64,000 nt of DNA from Methanolinea sp. (lineage in GTDB: Archaea; Halobacteriota; Methanomicrobia; Methanomicrobiales; Methanospirillaceae): assembly GCA_016699325.1 (NCBI GenBank), contig CP064971.1, forward strand, positions 248,001 through 312,000. The letters run 5' to 3'. A program made the position numbers and the translations under genes. Every line of letters starts with the position of its first letter. Positions within the stretch are counted from its first letter, which is position 1. The notes below the pieces were generated by a model. It made no database searches. It was not told where the DNA came from and worked only from the letters and a program-made list of their open reading frames with translations. Shown in pieces: positions 55,353 through 64,000 of this stretch.

Positions 55353-55414
55353 CGGAATAGACGATTTTATCAGCTCTTTTGCAGAAGATCGGTTCATACA
55401 GAAGTGATGATCCC

Positions 55415-56119
55415 ATGTTGGAGAAGACTGACTATGCCGGGGCATCAAAAGTGCTTAAGACTTCCCTTGCCCTGAAATCTTCCCCTGTCGCACTCCGGTT
55501 TATCCATGCGAAGGACGATATCCCGGACGGAATAGAGAAACTGGACAGGACAATCCGGCACTGCATGATGGTGACGTTGGCAGGAAAGGAAGGCAAGATT
55601 TTCTACACCACCGATGAGAACCACGAGTGCTACGGTGGTGCCTGGGCTCTCGGCCTCCGGGAGCTTTCCCAGAGCCTGAAGACCGGTGACTTCTACTTCA
55701 AGCTTGGCAAGTTCGAGAGTCCCCCGGCGTGCAGGCGCACGATTTCCAGTGTTCCACACCTGGAATCCGGCTTCACCCATGCCATTCTCTACGCACCGCT
55801 TGAAAAAACCCCATTTATTCCCCATGTCATACTCATGGTTGCGCCCCCCCGCGTGATGCTGAAACTCGCCCAGGCAACGCTCTACCGGCTGGGAGGAAGG
55901 ATCAAATCGGAGTTTTCCGGAATCCAGTCGGTCTGTGCAGACGTCACTGCGCAGACCTATCTCTCCGGAAGACCGAACTACTCACTGGGGTGTGACGGTT
56001 CACGGAAGTACTCCGGCATCCAGGATGACGAGATGGTGGCTGGGTTCCCGGCAGAGATGCTTCCCGAAGTGGTGGAAGCGGTGCAGATCGTGACCGCCGC
56101 CCCGGGGTCAAAAAAATAA
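55415..56119 (+). CDS. DUF169-family protein
   Basis: About 234 residues from the ATG at 55415 (MLEKTDYAGASKVLKTSLAL); the frame is open to 55379. DUF169 features are LKSSPVALRFI, the Cys in RHCMMVTLAGKEGKIFYTT, the GGAWALGL segment, and CRRTISSVP. Three further cysteines (HECYGG, SVCADV, LGCDGSRK) are placed as in this family, where a bound metal or cofactor has been suspected. Function unknown. Common in methanogens. Confidence 0.83.
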   Translation: MLEKTDYAGASKVLKTSLALKSSPVALRFIHAKDDIPDGIEKLDRTIRHCMMVTLAGKEGKIFYTTDENHECYGGAWALGLRELSQSLKTGDFYFKLGKFESPPACRRTISSVPHLESGFTHAILYAPLEKTPFIPHVILMVAPPRVMLKLAQATLYRLGGRIKSEFSGIQSVCADVTAQTYLSGRPNYSLGCDGSRKYSGIQDDEMVAGFPAEMLPEVVEAVQIVTAAPGSKK

Positions 56120-56130
56120 TTCCCCCATTT

Positions 56131-56886
56131 TTACATCTCGGTCCGCCCGGCAACTACCACGGAGATGTTGTCCCTGCTCCGTGCCAGGGCCGCCTCGATG
56201 AGCGCATTACAGACAGAAGGGATCGGTTCCGTTGCAGCCACGGCGAAAATCTCGTCCTCGGTCAGGCCATCGAGCAGCCCATCCGAACAGACCAGTATCC
56301 GGGCATTTCCTACCTGTATGCTGGTGATGTCTGCCTCGTCTCCTTTACGCCCGATGATGCGGGTCACGATATTCCGGAGGGGGTGGTGCTCAGCTTCATC
56401 CCTTGAGAGGAGCCCTTCTTCCACGAGTTCCTGGACCCGTGAGTGATCGCGGGTCAGCCGTTCCAGCTCTTCTCCGATCAGGTAGGCACGGCTGTCTCCG
56501 ACGTTCCCGATGGTGCAGCATCCTTCCCCGCTGATCAGGGCAGCGACGAGCGTAGTCCCCATTCCCCTCAGGCCTTCTTCCTGTTCGGATATGGCAATGA
56601 CACGGTTGTTCGTCTCCCGGAAGGCCATCTTCATCAGGGCCTCGAGCGATGCCAGGTCAGGTTCCGGGAGATGCAGCAACTGGTCATGGACGATGCCGCA
56701 GAGCGTCCGGACCGCCAGGCTGCTTGCCACTTCCCCTGCCGGATGACCGCCAAGGCCATCGGCCACCGCGAGCAGCAGGAATGATCCCATCGGGTGAGAG
56801 ATCCTGAGTATTTCGCAGGCATCTTCGTTTTCTTGCCTGATGCCGGTGACAGAACGGCTGCAGGCATGGAACTGGTTACTGTCCAT
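56131..56886 (-). CDS. PP2C-type protein phosphatase
   Basis: 251 residues. Mn/Mg-dependent Ser/Thr phosphatase. Metal motifs are VRQENEDA-like at the start (TGIRQENEDACEIL), VADGLGGHPAGEVAS, IGNVGDSRAYLIG, CSDGLLDGL and DNISVVV at the end. No membrane segment or partner kinase is adjacent. Most related bacterial proteins pair with an Hanks-type kinase; here the partner must be elsewhere. Confidence 0.93.
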   Translation of the reverse strand: MDSNQFHACSRSVTGIRQENEDACEILRISHPMGSFLLLAVADGLGGHPAGEVASSLAVRTLCGIVHDQLLHLPEPDLASLEALMKMAFRETNNRVIAISEQEEGLRGMGTTLVAALISGEGCCTIGNVGDSRAYLIGEELERLTRDHSRVQELVEEGLLSRDEAEHHPLRNIVTRIIGRKGDEADITSIQVGNARILVCSDGLLDGLTEDEIFAVAATEPIPSVCNALIEAALARSRDNISVVVAGRTEM

Positions 56887-56977
56887 AGGGTTTTCTGCTC
56901 CGGGGAGGCTGCACTCTACCTAAAGGTTAAACACTGTTCCTCTTTTATCCTTTTGAGACGCTCCTCTCCCCCGGGCG

Positions 56978-57934
56978 TCATTTCCGTAGCACCAGTATCC
57001 TCCGGACCAGGCTCCGGTGAACCCGCTGGGAATAGGTGGCGACCACCTCCATCAATTCACCGGCCTGCCGCGAGATATCGCGGTGCGTGACCACCACCGC
57101 TCTCCTCCCCGGCATGAGCACCCGCCGTATCTCTTCGAGCGTACCACTGTAGAGGGTATCAATGCTTCCGGCCGCGATCGAGACCGACTGGCCATAAGGA
57201 AGGTCGGTTGCCACAGCATGGATGCCGGAGCTTCGGACCGGGAGAGCAGTGGCATCGGCCCGGAAAAAGAACCCCCCCGGAACGTTCTTCCTGCTTCCTG
57301 CCACCATGAGCGGGTCGATGTCACTTCCTGCACCCTGTGCACCGACCAGTTCGGCCTCGAGCACCATCCCGCCGGTACCACAGAATGGATCGAGCAGGAT
57401 CTCCCCTGCCTGGACCAGGGAAATATTGACCAGCGCCCTGGCCATCCGGGGCATCATGACCCCGGGGTGGAAGAATGCCCGATCCCCAGGCCGTCGGCGA
57501 CCAAAGGAGCCGCGATCGATCCTCAGGATCAGCCTGCCGAGATACCACCGTTCCCCTGAGCATACCGCGCGGTACTCGGTGTCAGGATTTTCCAGCCGGA
57601 CCCTGCCTCCAATGAGAGAACCCATCAGGCGTTCGAGTTCCGGGGCTGGTCCAGTCATGGTGCACCCTTCCATTTTTTTCACCCGGGCTGCATAGGTTCC
57701 CCCAGTGCAGAGGGCCAGGTCTTTCAGCAGGCGGGCAAATGCGCGGCTGTCGGCCTCGCATTCGCCGAGGTACTCGGAAACGGCATGGGTGAGGGAGAGC
57801 CGGGAGAGATTTCCGGGACTCTTGCAGTCCACGACTGCTACCTGCGGCCTCCGGTCGAGGATCTCACCGACAAGGCCCAGTTCCGCGAACGGTAGTCCCG
57901 GGTGCTCTCCCGAGAGCTCGGCAATCACCTTCAT
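56978..57934 (-). CDS. trmG10: tRNA (guanine-10-N2) methyltransferase
   Basis: 318 residues. THUMP-type RNA-binding region in the first 150 residues and a Rossmann methyltransferase domain after it: LLDPFCGTGGMVLEAELVG (motif I), GSDIDPLMVAG, and TDLPYGQSVS as the catalytic D-P-x-Y/F-like box (here DLPYG). This matches archaeal Trm-G10, which makes m2G/m2,2G at position 10 of tRNA. The gene starts MKVIAELSGEHPGLPFAEL, as expected. Confidence 0.9.
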   Translation of the reverse strand: MKVIAELSGEHPGLPFAELGLVGEILDRRPQVAVVDCKSPGNLSRLSLTHAVSEYLGECEADSRAFARLLKDLALCTGGTYAARVKKMEGCTMTGPAPELERLMGSLIGGRVRLENPDTEYRAVCSGERWYLGRLILRIDRGSFGRRRPGDRAFFHPGVMMPRMARALVNISLVQAGEILLDPFCGTGGMVLEAELVGAQGAGSDIDPLMVAGSRKNVPGGFFFRADATALPVRSSGIHAVATDLPYGQSVSIAAGSIDTLYSGTLEEIRRVLMPGRRAVVVTHRDISRQAGELMEVVATYSQRVHRSLVRRILVLRK

Positions 57935-58015
57935 TTCCTGGTACTGGGTGAGGAACGCTCAAAATAGCTCGCAGCAGAAAAATAAGGCAGGAGCGAGGAT
58001 ACGAACAGACATGGC

Positions 58016-59140
58016 TTATTTCTTTCCCATGAAGCCTGAAAAAAACCCTTTTTTCTCCTGCCCGGCCCGGGATCCTTCTATCTCGAGGATCTTCTCGTAG
58101 AGCTCCCGGAGTTCGGGCGTTAGCTGGCGGGGGATCCGCACCTTCACCCGCACCAGGAGGTCGCCGGGTCTGCCTCTCCTCCGTACACCCTCTCCCGGGA
58201 TCTTCAGGGCGGTGTCGTGCTGAATGCCCGGCGGAATGGTGAGCTCGATCGTTTTCCTGTCGAGAGTTTCCACGGATATTACCGATCCCGCTGCTGCCTG
58301 GGCAGGACTGATCTCGGCTTCCACCTCAAGATCGTCACCGTGACGGGTGAACCGGTCATGGGGTCTCACGATAATCTCGATGAAGAGATCGCCGCTTTCT
58401 GCTCCGAAATCTCCCGCTTCGCCATACCCCTCCATGCGCAGGCGCATCCCGGAATCGATGCCTGCAGGCACCCTGACCTGGACTTTCCTCCTGGCCTGGG
58501 TCACTCCTGTCCCGCGGCATTCAGGGCACCGCTTTTCGGGAACCTTGCCCAACCCCCGGCATTCAGGGCAGGTACTCATCCTGACAAACTGACCGAAGAT
58601 GGTCTGGCTCATCTGGCGGAGCTGCCCGCTTCCCCCGCATGCCTTGCAGTTAACGCGTTTTTTCGTCTCGCTCCCCGTCCCTTCACAAACCGGGCAGGGT
58701 TCGGTGTGGGAGACCTCGATCTCCTTCTCCGTTCCGAAAACCGCGTCCTCGAGGCTAATCGTGAGCCTCATGAGGAGATCGGAGCCGGCCCGGGGTCCGG
58801 TCTGGCGCTGTCCGCCGAATCCTCCCCCAAAAAAATCGAAAATATCGCCGAACCCGGAAAAGTCGGCAGAAAACCCTCCAAAACCGCCTCCCCCCGCATA
58901 CGATCCGCGGGAAGCGCTGGTATACCCTTCGTGACCTACGTGGTCGTACTGGGCGCGCTTCTGTGGGTCCGAGAGGACACTATAAGCCTCGTTGATCCGC
59001 TTGAATCGCTCTTCGGCGCCCGGTTCCTTGCAGATATCGGGATGGTATTTCCGGGCGAGGGTGCGATAGGCCTTCTTTATCTCTTTTTCATCGGCATTCT
59101 TCGGGATCCCCAGGATCTCGTAGTAGTCACCGGCGGCCAT
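58016..59140 (-). CDS. dnaJ: Chaperone DnaJ
   Basis: 374 residues. J-domain with YHPDIC (HPD motif), a Gly/Phe-rich linker (about 75-120), four CxxCxGxG zinc knuckles (CPVCEGTG, CKACGGSG, CPECRGLG, CPECRGTG) and the substrate-binding C-terminal domains. Stimulates DnaK ATPase. It starts four bases after the dnaK stop. The order grpE-dnaK-dnaJ is the bacterial operon order, known as an acquired module in many mesophilic archaea. Confidence 0.97.
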   Translation of the reverse strand: MAAGDYYEILGIPKNADEKEIKKAYRTLARKYHPDICKEPGAEERFKRINEAYSVLSDPQKRAQYDHVGHEGYTSASRGSYAGGGGFGGFSADFSGFGDIFDFFGGGFGGQRQTGPRAGSDLLMRLTISLEDAVFGTEKEIEVSHTEPCPVCEGTGSETKKRVNCKACGGSGQLRQMSQTIFGQFVRMSTCPECRGLGKVPEKRCPECRGTGVTQARRKVQVRVPAGIDSGMRLRMEGYGEAGDFGAESGDLFIEIIVRPHDRFTRHGDDLEVEAEISPAQAAAGSVISVETLDRKTIELTIPPGIQHDTALKIPGEGVRRRGRPGDLLVRVKVRIPRQLTPELRELYEKILEIEGSRAGQEKKGFFSGFMGKK

Positions 59141-59144
59141 TGCC

Positions 59145-60989
59145 TCACTCGTCTTTCATGGTGTAATCAGCATCAACCACGGTGTCATCGTTTGCGCCAG
59201 CCGGGCCCGCTTCCCCTCCGGCCTTCGCCTGTTGTTCGGCCTGTACCTTCTGGTAGATCTTGGTGGTCACACCGTATACTGCTTCGGTGAGTGCCTCCAT
59301 CTCTTTCCTGATCGCTTCACTGTTGTCCTCTTCGAGAGCCTTTCTAACGGCATCGATGCAGCCCTGGATCTTCTCCCGGTCACCTGTATCCATCTTGTCT
59401 CCGCTCTCCTTCAGCATCTTTTCGGCATTGAAGACTGCAGAGTCGGCCAGGTTCCGGAGCTCGATCTCCTCACGTTTTGCCTTGTCCTCGGACTCGAACT
59501 GTTTTGCAGCATCCACCATCCTCTTGATCTCGTCCTCCGAAAGTTTCCTGTCGCCCTTGATGGTGATGGCCTGCTCGTTCCCGGTCCCGAGATCCTTTGC
59601 CGAGACATGGATGATACCATTGGCATCGATATCGAACGTGACTTCGATCTGGGGTATTCCCCGTGGCGCGGGGGGAATCCCGGTCAGCTGGAACCTCCCG
59701 AGCGTGAAATTGTCCTTGGCGAGGGCCCGTTCTCCCTGGACGACATGGATCTCTACGCTGGTCTGGCCGTCGGCGGCGGTGCTGAAGATCTGGCCCTTCC
59801 GCGTGGGGATGGTAGTATTCCGATCGATGAGCTTGGTGGATATACCGCCGAGCGTTTCGATACCCAGGGTGAGCGGGGTCACGTCAAGGAGGACTATATC
59901 CTTTGTCTCTCCGGTCAGAACCCCTCCCTGGATAGCTGCTCCGAGCGCCACGCACTCGTCCGGATTGATGCCCTTGTCCGGATCCTTGCCAAGGATCTTC
60001 CTGATTGTCTCCTGGACGAGCGGCACCCGGGTTGATCCACCAACGAGCAGGACATGGTCGATCTGCTCCGGCTTCATCTTCGCATCGCTCAATGCCTGCC
60101 TGACAGGCTGCACGGTCAACTCAACAAGGTCACCGATGAGCTGCTCGAGTTTTGCCCGGGTAAGATCGATGTCCAGGAACTTGGGGCCCGAAGGAGTCGA
60201 AGTGATATAGGGCAGGTTGATGGTGGTCTTCATCGTCTGGGATAGCTCGATTTTGGCATTCTCGGCAGCATCCCGGAGCCGCTGCATGGCGATAGGGTCG
60301 GACTTCAGGTCGATACCTTCCTTCTTCCTGAACTCTTCGATCAGCCAGTCCATGACCCGCTGATCGAAATCATCACCGCCGAGATGATTGTTCCCGGACG
60401 TCGCTTTCACCTCGAAGACTCCGTCTCCGAGAGTGAGGATGGAGACGTCGAACGTCCCTCCGCCAAGATCGTAAACGAGCACGGTTGCATCATGTTCCTT
60501 GTCGATCCCATAGGCCAGCGCACTTGCGGTTGGTTCGTTGATGATCCTGAGCACCTCGAGTCCGGCAATCTTGCCGGCATCCTTGGTTGCCTGGCGCTGG
60601 GCATCGTTGAAGTATGCAGGAACGGTGATGACTGCCCTGGTAATCTTCTCCCCGAGGTAGGCTTCTGCATCGATCTTCATCTTCTGCAGTACCATCGCCG
60701 AGATCTCCTGGGGGGTGTATTGCTTGTCGTCGATCTTCACCTTTTCCGAAGAACCCATCCGCCGTTTTATGGAATGGATGGTGCGGGTCGGGTTGGTGAT
60801 CGCCTGCCTTTTCGCCAGGCTCCCCACCAGGCGCTCGCCTTCCTTGGTAAACGCAACGACAGACGGAGTGGTTCTTCCACCCTCGGCGTTTGGTATCACG
60901 ATGGGTTTTCCTGCCTCCATGATGGCCATGCAGGAGAACGTAGTCCCGAGATCGATTCCGAGCACTTTATCCTTTGACAAATCACTCAC
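59145..60989 (-). CDS. dnaK: Chaperone DnaK (Hsp70)
   Basis: 614 residues. ATPase domain with VLGIDLGTTFSCMAIMEAGK, AVITVPAYFNDAQRQATKDA, VYDLGGGTFDVSIL and LLVGGSTRVP. Substrate-binding domain with LLDVTPLTLGIETLGG. The lid ends in a Gly/Ala-rich tail and DADYTMKDE. The start is shared with the end of grpE (eight-base overlap), so the three genes are coupled. Confidence 0.98.
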   Translation of the reverse strand: MSDLSKDKVLGIDLGTTFSCMAIMEAGKPIVIPNAEGGRTTPSVVAFTKEGERLVGSLAKRQAITNPTRTIHSIKRRMGSSEKVKIDDKQYTPQEISAMVLQKMKIDAEAYLGEKITRAVITVPAYFNDAQRQATKDAGKIAGLEVLRIINEPTASALAYGIDKEHDATVLVYDLGGGTFDVSILTLGDGVFEVKATSGNNHLGGDDFDQRVMDWLIEEFRKKEGIDLKSDPIAMQRLRDAAENAKIELSQTMKTTINLPYITSTPSGPKFLDIDLTRAKLEQLIGDLVELTVQPVRQALSDAKMKPEQIDHVLLVGGSTRVPLVQETIRKILGKDPDKGINPDECVALGAAIQGGVLTGETKDIVLLDVTPLTLGIETLGGISTKLIDRNTTIPTRKGQIFSTAADGQTSVEIHVVQGERALAKDNFTLGRFQLTGIPPAPRGIPQIEVTFDIDANGIIHVSAKDLGTGNEQAITIKGDRKLSEDEIKRMVDAAKQFESEDKAKREEIELRNLADSAVFNAEKMLKESGDKMDTGDREKIQGCIDAVRKALEEDNSEAIRKEMEALTEAVYGVTTKIYQKVQAEQQAKAGGEAGPAGANDDTVVDADYTMKDE

Positions 60990-61503
60990 CTTCTTTTCCT
61001 TTCGAAACCGCCACCTTCGCGTAGCGGATTACCCGATCGTTCATGCAGTATCCCTGGCAGAACTCCTCGACGACAATCCCTTCATCGCAATCCGAGGGGA
61101 TGGAGGCAACCGCTTCATGCTCGGCAGGGTTGAAAGGTTTACCCACCGATTCCAGCGGCCGGATGCCATGCCGTTCGAGGATGCTCCTGAAGAGCTTGTG
61201 GATCTGTACCAGCCCTTCCCGAGCTCCTGAATCTTTTTCTTTCAGGGCCCGTTCGAAATTGTCGATCACCTCTAGGAGCTCGGTGGCGAACTCTTCGATG
61301 GCAAACCTGACCCGGAGATCGAAATCCCGTTCCGTCCGTTTCCTGAAATTCTCAAAATCAGCAGCAAGACGAAGAAACCGATCGTTCAGTTCCTGGTACT
61401 CTTTCTGCAGCTCCCCAGGGGAGGGGGATGCAAGTTCAGGGGAAGATTCTTCGTTCATTTCCCGAACTGGCTCGATAAATTCCTCCTCTTTGTCCTGAGT
61501 CAT
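60982..61503 (-). CDS. grpE: Nucleotide exchange factor GrpE
   Basis: 173 residues. Acidic N-terminus, a long helix (LQKEYQELNDRFLRLAADFE, NFRKRTERDFDLRV) and the C-terminal head with FNPAEHEAVASIPSD and GYCMNDRVIRYAKVAVSKG. Releases ADP from DnaK. First gene of the operon; a TATA-like TGATTTTATAG lies about 35-45 bases upstream (61535-61545 on the minus strand). No CIRCE-type repeat is visible. Confidence 0.95.
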   Translation of the reverse strand: MTQDKEEEFIEPVREMNEESSPELASPSPGELQKEYQELNDRFLRLAADFENFRKRTERDFDLRVRFAIEEFATELLEVIDNFERALKEKDSGAREGLVQIHKLFRSILERHGIRPLESVGKPFNPAEHEAVASIPSDCDEGIVVEEFCQGYCMNDRVIRYAKVAVSKGKEGE

Positions 61504-61629
61504 AGGTCGATCAGATAATTATTGCATTGTAGTTCTATAAAATCATTTCTTTACATACCCGCCGGAAAACGACGGCTGGGAACGGTGGTCCCAGTGGTCC
61601 CACAACCAGCGTGGGGGGAAAAACCCTGG

Positions 61630-63006
61630 TTACCCTTCCTTTGCGGCGTGGGACATGTTCTCCCGGCACAGCTCCTGCATCTTGGGAGGGGGATGTTTCC
61701 ATCTCCACAGCCCACAGCCGATAAACTCAGGGGGGAGGCCCTGCTTTCCCGCATACTCCTGCAGGACCGTGAGCCATCGGTGATGCAGGTCCGGATGAAC
61801 GGTCCTCACCAGTTCAAACTCACTCTCCAGCATTGCCGGACACATCCAGCACCCTACGCGCTCAAACCCCATCTCGTAGAGCGGGTTCACGGCGAGCCTG
61901 CGCCACCAGGTGTAGAGGAAGACTTCGAGCGCTCGCCAGTTCCGGACAGGAGAGATATTCAATTGGCCGGGGTGGAACGGGTTTTCGCTGACCGGAGGCA
62001 ACCCTGCCCTGGAGAAGGATTCGTAATACCGGTTCCCCTGTATGGTTACACACTCACCTTTCTCACCGAGCCACAGCTTTACCGGGAGGAGCTTTACCAG
62101 CTCACAGCACCACCGGTTATCCTTTGTCGGGAGCCCTTGTTCTGCGATGTGCCTGAGAAGACCTCCTCCTTCGAGCCGGACCGCGATTCCCATCTCGTCC
62201 ACAAATGAGAGCGTTTCTGGAAATTCCATCCCGGTATCGATGAAGTAACTTTCTGTCACACCAGCCCTCCTGGCAAGCTCAAGGGCCACGGTGCTGTCCT
62301 TGCCTCCCGAAAAGGAGACGTTCACGCGCGGACGGTCGTACATATGCCGGCGGATGAACCGGACGGCGTGCCGCTCAAGGTTCTTCAGGTGAATCCGGTT
62401 CCTCTCCACCGCGACATTCCAGCCCGGATCGGGATATTCGCTCACCGGCACAACGCCAATCTTCCTGATTTTCAGACGGTCTCCGGAAAGAATCCCCGTC
62501 CCGGCCATCCCGCGAAACAGGACGATGACCGGGCCGTCCGTGAGATCGGTCCAGACTGCAACCCGTTTTCCCCCTATCTTCCGGCCGGAAATCGCCTCTG
62601 GTTCCCGGCACGCCGTCTCAAGGTCGATTATCCCGGCCCGGGCACGGGGGAGCAGGAAAGGAAGCGCTTCCTGTTCAGGGACAAAGGACCAGCGCCTGGT
62701 GCAGGGATGAAACGAGAGCCACCCGAACCGGGCCCCGTTGGCAATCACCAGGTCGTTCCGGTCGAGCCCACCGGCCTTATTGAAGAGGATTATCTCTGGA
62801 AGATCGCCGGTACCAAACCTCTGGAGGAGGAGGGTGGAAAGCATATTCCGGTCGGTGCCGAAAGCGGGACGTACGTCGTAGGGTCGGAGGAGTGGTATTC
62901 GTTCTCCCTGTCCTCCGCATGCGCAGCCCTGCCCGAGCAGGGGGACATTGCAGCGGGGACACCAGTAAAGCACCTTCTTGATGGGAGGCTCTCTCATCGT
63001 GTTCAC
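61630..63006 (-). CDS. PAPS-reductase-like adenine nucleotide alpha hydrolase with zinc ribbon and PUA domain
   Basis: 458 residues. N-terminal zinc ribbon (Cys16, Cys19, Cys28, Cys30: YWCPRCNVPLLGQGCACG), a PUA-like segment around 150-190 (VAVWTDLTDGPVIVLFRG, DRLKIRKIGVVPV), then a PP-loop domain with NVSFSGGKDSTVALELARR. Cysteine pairs DNRWCCELVK and GCWMCPAM could hold an FeS cluster or metal. The PUA domain points to RNA as a substrate, for example tRNA sulfur chemistry; this is inferred. The true sulfate-reduction role is unlikely. Confidence 0.78.
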   Translation of the reverse strand: MNTMREPPIKKVLYWCPRCNVPLLGQGCACGGQGERIPLLRPYDVRPAFGTDRNMLSTLLLQRFGTGDLPEIILFNKAGGLDRNDLVIANGARFGWLSFHPCTRRWSFVPEQEALPFLLPRARAGIIDLETACREPEAISGRKIGGKRVAVWTDLTDGPVIVLFRGMAGTGILSGDRLKIRKIGVVPVSEYPDPGWNVAVERNRIHLKNLERHAVRFIRRHMYDRPRVNVSFSGGKDSTVALELARRAGVTESYFIDTGMEFPETLSFVDEMGIAVRLEGGGLLRHIAEQGLPTKDNRWCCELVKLLPVKLWLGEKGECVTIQGNRYYESFSRAGLPPVSENPFHPGQLNISPVRNWRALEVFLYTWWRRLAVNPLYEMGFERVGCWMCPAMLESEFELVRTVHPDLHHRWLTVLQEYAGKQGLPPEFIGCGLWRWKHPPPKMQELCRENMSHAAKEG

Positions 63007-63126
63007 ATATTGAAGGGCCGGGGGGATAACCCTTCACAAGGAAGAAGCCCGACAATACCGGTTCCCCGCACTGCTCCTGCCCCCGGGGTCAACCTGATAA
63101 CCGATCATGTCACAGTAGTTCTTCAT

Positions 63127-64000
63127 GAAGTGGGCGCTCATCTCAGTATGGGACAAACGGGGGATCGTGGAACTGGCACGGGCGCTGGCCGGTCACGGGG
63201 TCGGGATCCTCTCCTCTGGCGGGACCGGCCGCCTGCTCCGGGAAGCAGGCATCGGTTTCACCGAAGTTGCAGCGTATACAGGCTCCCCGGAGATGATGGA
63301 CGGGCGGGTCAAGACCCTCCATCCCAGGGTGCACGGGGGCCTGCTGGGGCGGCGGGGTATTGACGACCCTGCAATGTCCGAACACGGTATCCACCCTATT
63401 GACCTCCTGGTAGCAAACCTCTATCCCTTCGAGGACATGTCTGCAACCATTTCCGATCTTGCGGAGCTCACCGAGTATATTGACATCGGGGGGCCGGCGA
63501 TGATCCGGGCAGCAGCAAAGAATTTCCGCAATGTTGCGGTCGTCACCAGTCCGGCCGATTATGGTCAGGTTCTCGATGCACTTGCCGCAGGAGGCTTTTC
63601 CCAGGAACAGCGATTCGAACTGGCAAAAAAGGCGTTTGCCCTGACTGCCGCGTATGATGCTGCGATCAGCAATCACTTCCAGAGGATAGGCCGCGACCTC
63701 CCTGAAATCTTCTCCATCCAGGTGCGGAACGGCAGGAGGCTCCGATACGGGGAGAACCCCCACCAGAAGGGCGCTGTCTTCGGTGAGACCGGCATTGCTG
63801 CTGCAGTCCCGCTCCAGGGAAAGGAGATGTCCTACAACAACTACCTTGACCTCCATGCTGCTGCCGGCCTGATTCGGGAATTCGATGAGCCTGCAACCGT
63901 CATCGTGAAACACAACAACCCCTGCGGGGTCGCGGTTGGCAATCACGTCCTCGAAGCCTATGTCCGCGCCCGCGATGTCGACCCGGTTTCGGCCTACGGA
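63127..64000 (+). CDS. purH: Bifunctional IMP cyclohydrolase / AICAR formyltransferase (5' part)
   Basis: Open from the ATG at 63127 to the window edge, 291 codons; the remainder lies outside. IMP cyclohydrolase domain: MKWALISVWDKRGIVELARA, LSSGGTGRLLREAG, MMDGRVKTLHPRVHGG. Start of the transformylase domain: RYGENPHQKGAVFG and IVKHNNPCGVAVG. Performs the last two steps to IMP. Some methanogens use PurP/PurO instead, so this is a useful lineage marker. No clear Shine-Dalgarno sequence; a leaderless or short-leader transcript is likely. Confidence 0.95.

Noticed and set aside
58217..59290. A 357-codon open frame on the plus strand
   Set aside because: Antisense to dnaJ; no recognisable motifs.
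62344..63363. A 339-codon open frame on the plus strand
   Set aside because: Antisense to the PAPS-reductase-like gene and out of frame over the start of purH; proline/glycine-rich with no domain.

Overview
This window looks like a chromosomal segment of a methanogenic euryarchaeon. My best guess is the order Methanomicrobiales, possibly the Methanoregulaceae, but this is inferred from gene content and not from a database match. Archaeal markers are aIF5A, pyruvoyl-dependent arginine decarboxylase, a THUMP-type tRNA G10 methyltransferase, 6-phospho-3-hexuloisomerase, the XPD-type FeS helicase, adjacent NAD kinase and IMPase genes, and TATA-box-like promoters with short leaders. Several modules are of bacterial type (UvrABC, GrpE-DnaK-DnaJ, CooS), which is usual in mesophilic methanogens. 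Most of the window is GC-rich. The exception is an AT-rich gene at 25.95-27.92 kb inside an accessory patch.

Layout. 0.3-6.9 kb: purB; a helicase-ogt-(broken panE-like)-mobA run; a lipoprotein; pdaD. 7.4-13.0 kb: carA-carB and argG (carbamoyl phosphate and arginine/pyrimidine synthesis). 13.2-17.5 kb: a stand-alone 5TM sensor domain, a methyltransferase, a metallo-beta-lactamase protein, a decayed DUF39-type gene, a flavin-binding-type protein and a PflX-like radical SAM enzyme. 17.5-22.1 kb: cooC and cooS (Ni-CO dehydrogenase), then two membrane proteins. 22.7-28.6 kb: dCMP deaminase, then an accessory patch with an IS5-type remnant, a tiny zinc-ribbon gene, a frameshifted IS1634-type element, an AT-rich HExxH metallopeptidase/coiled-coil gene, a decayed replication-like gene, and tRNA-Arg(GCG). 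28.7-32.4 kb: a compact operon for a nitrogenase-like enzyme (two component-1 subunits plus a NifH-like ATPase). 33.2-39.5 kb: uvrA-uvrC-uvrB. 39.6-43.7 kb: a 1389-residue secreted protein with TIG and PKD repeats. 44.4-53.7 kb: peptidases, aminotransferase, hxlB, an orphan DNA methyltransferase, an ACT-ACT-MBL fusion, Mrp, RNase HI, a PEBP-like protein and aIF5A. 53.8-63.0 kb: IMPase, NAD kinase, DUF169, PP2C, Trm-G10, dnaJ-dnaK-grpE and a PUA/PAPS-reductase-like protein. The window ends inside purH.

The best candidate for an undescribed system is the three-gene nitrogenase-like operon. Both component-1 subunits keep the three P-cluster-type cysteine positions and the NifH-like protein is complete. 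The D-like subunit keeps a cysteine at the place of the NifD cofactor ligand but lacks the usual histidine context. It is neither the single-subunit CfbD of coenzyme F430 synthesis nor a standard NifDK. A perfect 10-bp inverted repeat upstream has its right arm over the first gene's Shine-Dalgarno sequence. The second candidate is the AT-rich metallopeptidase/coiled-coil protein directly beside the IS1634-type element.
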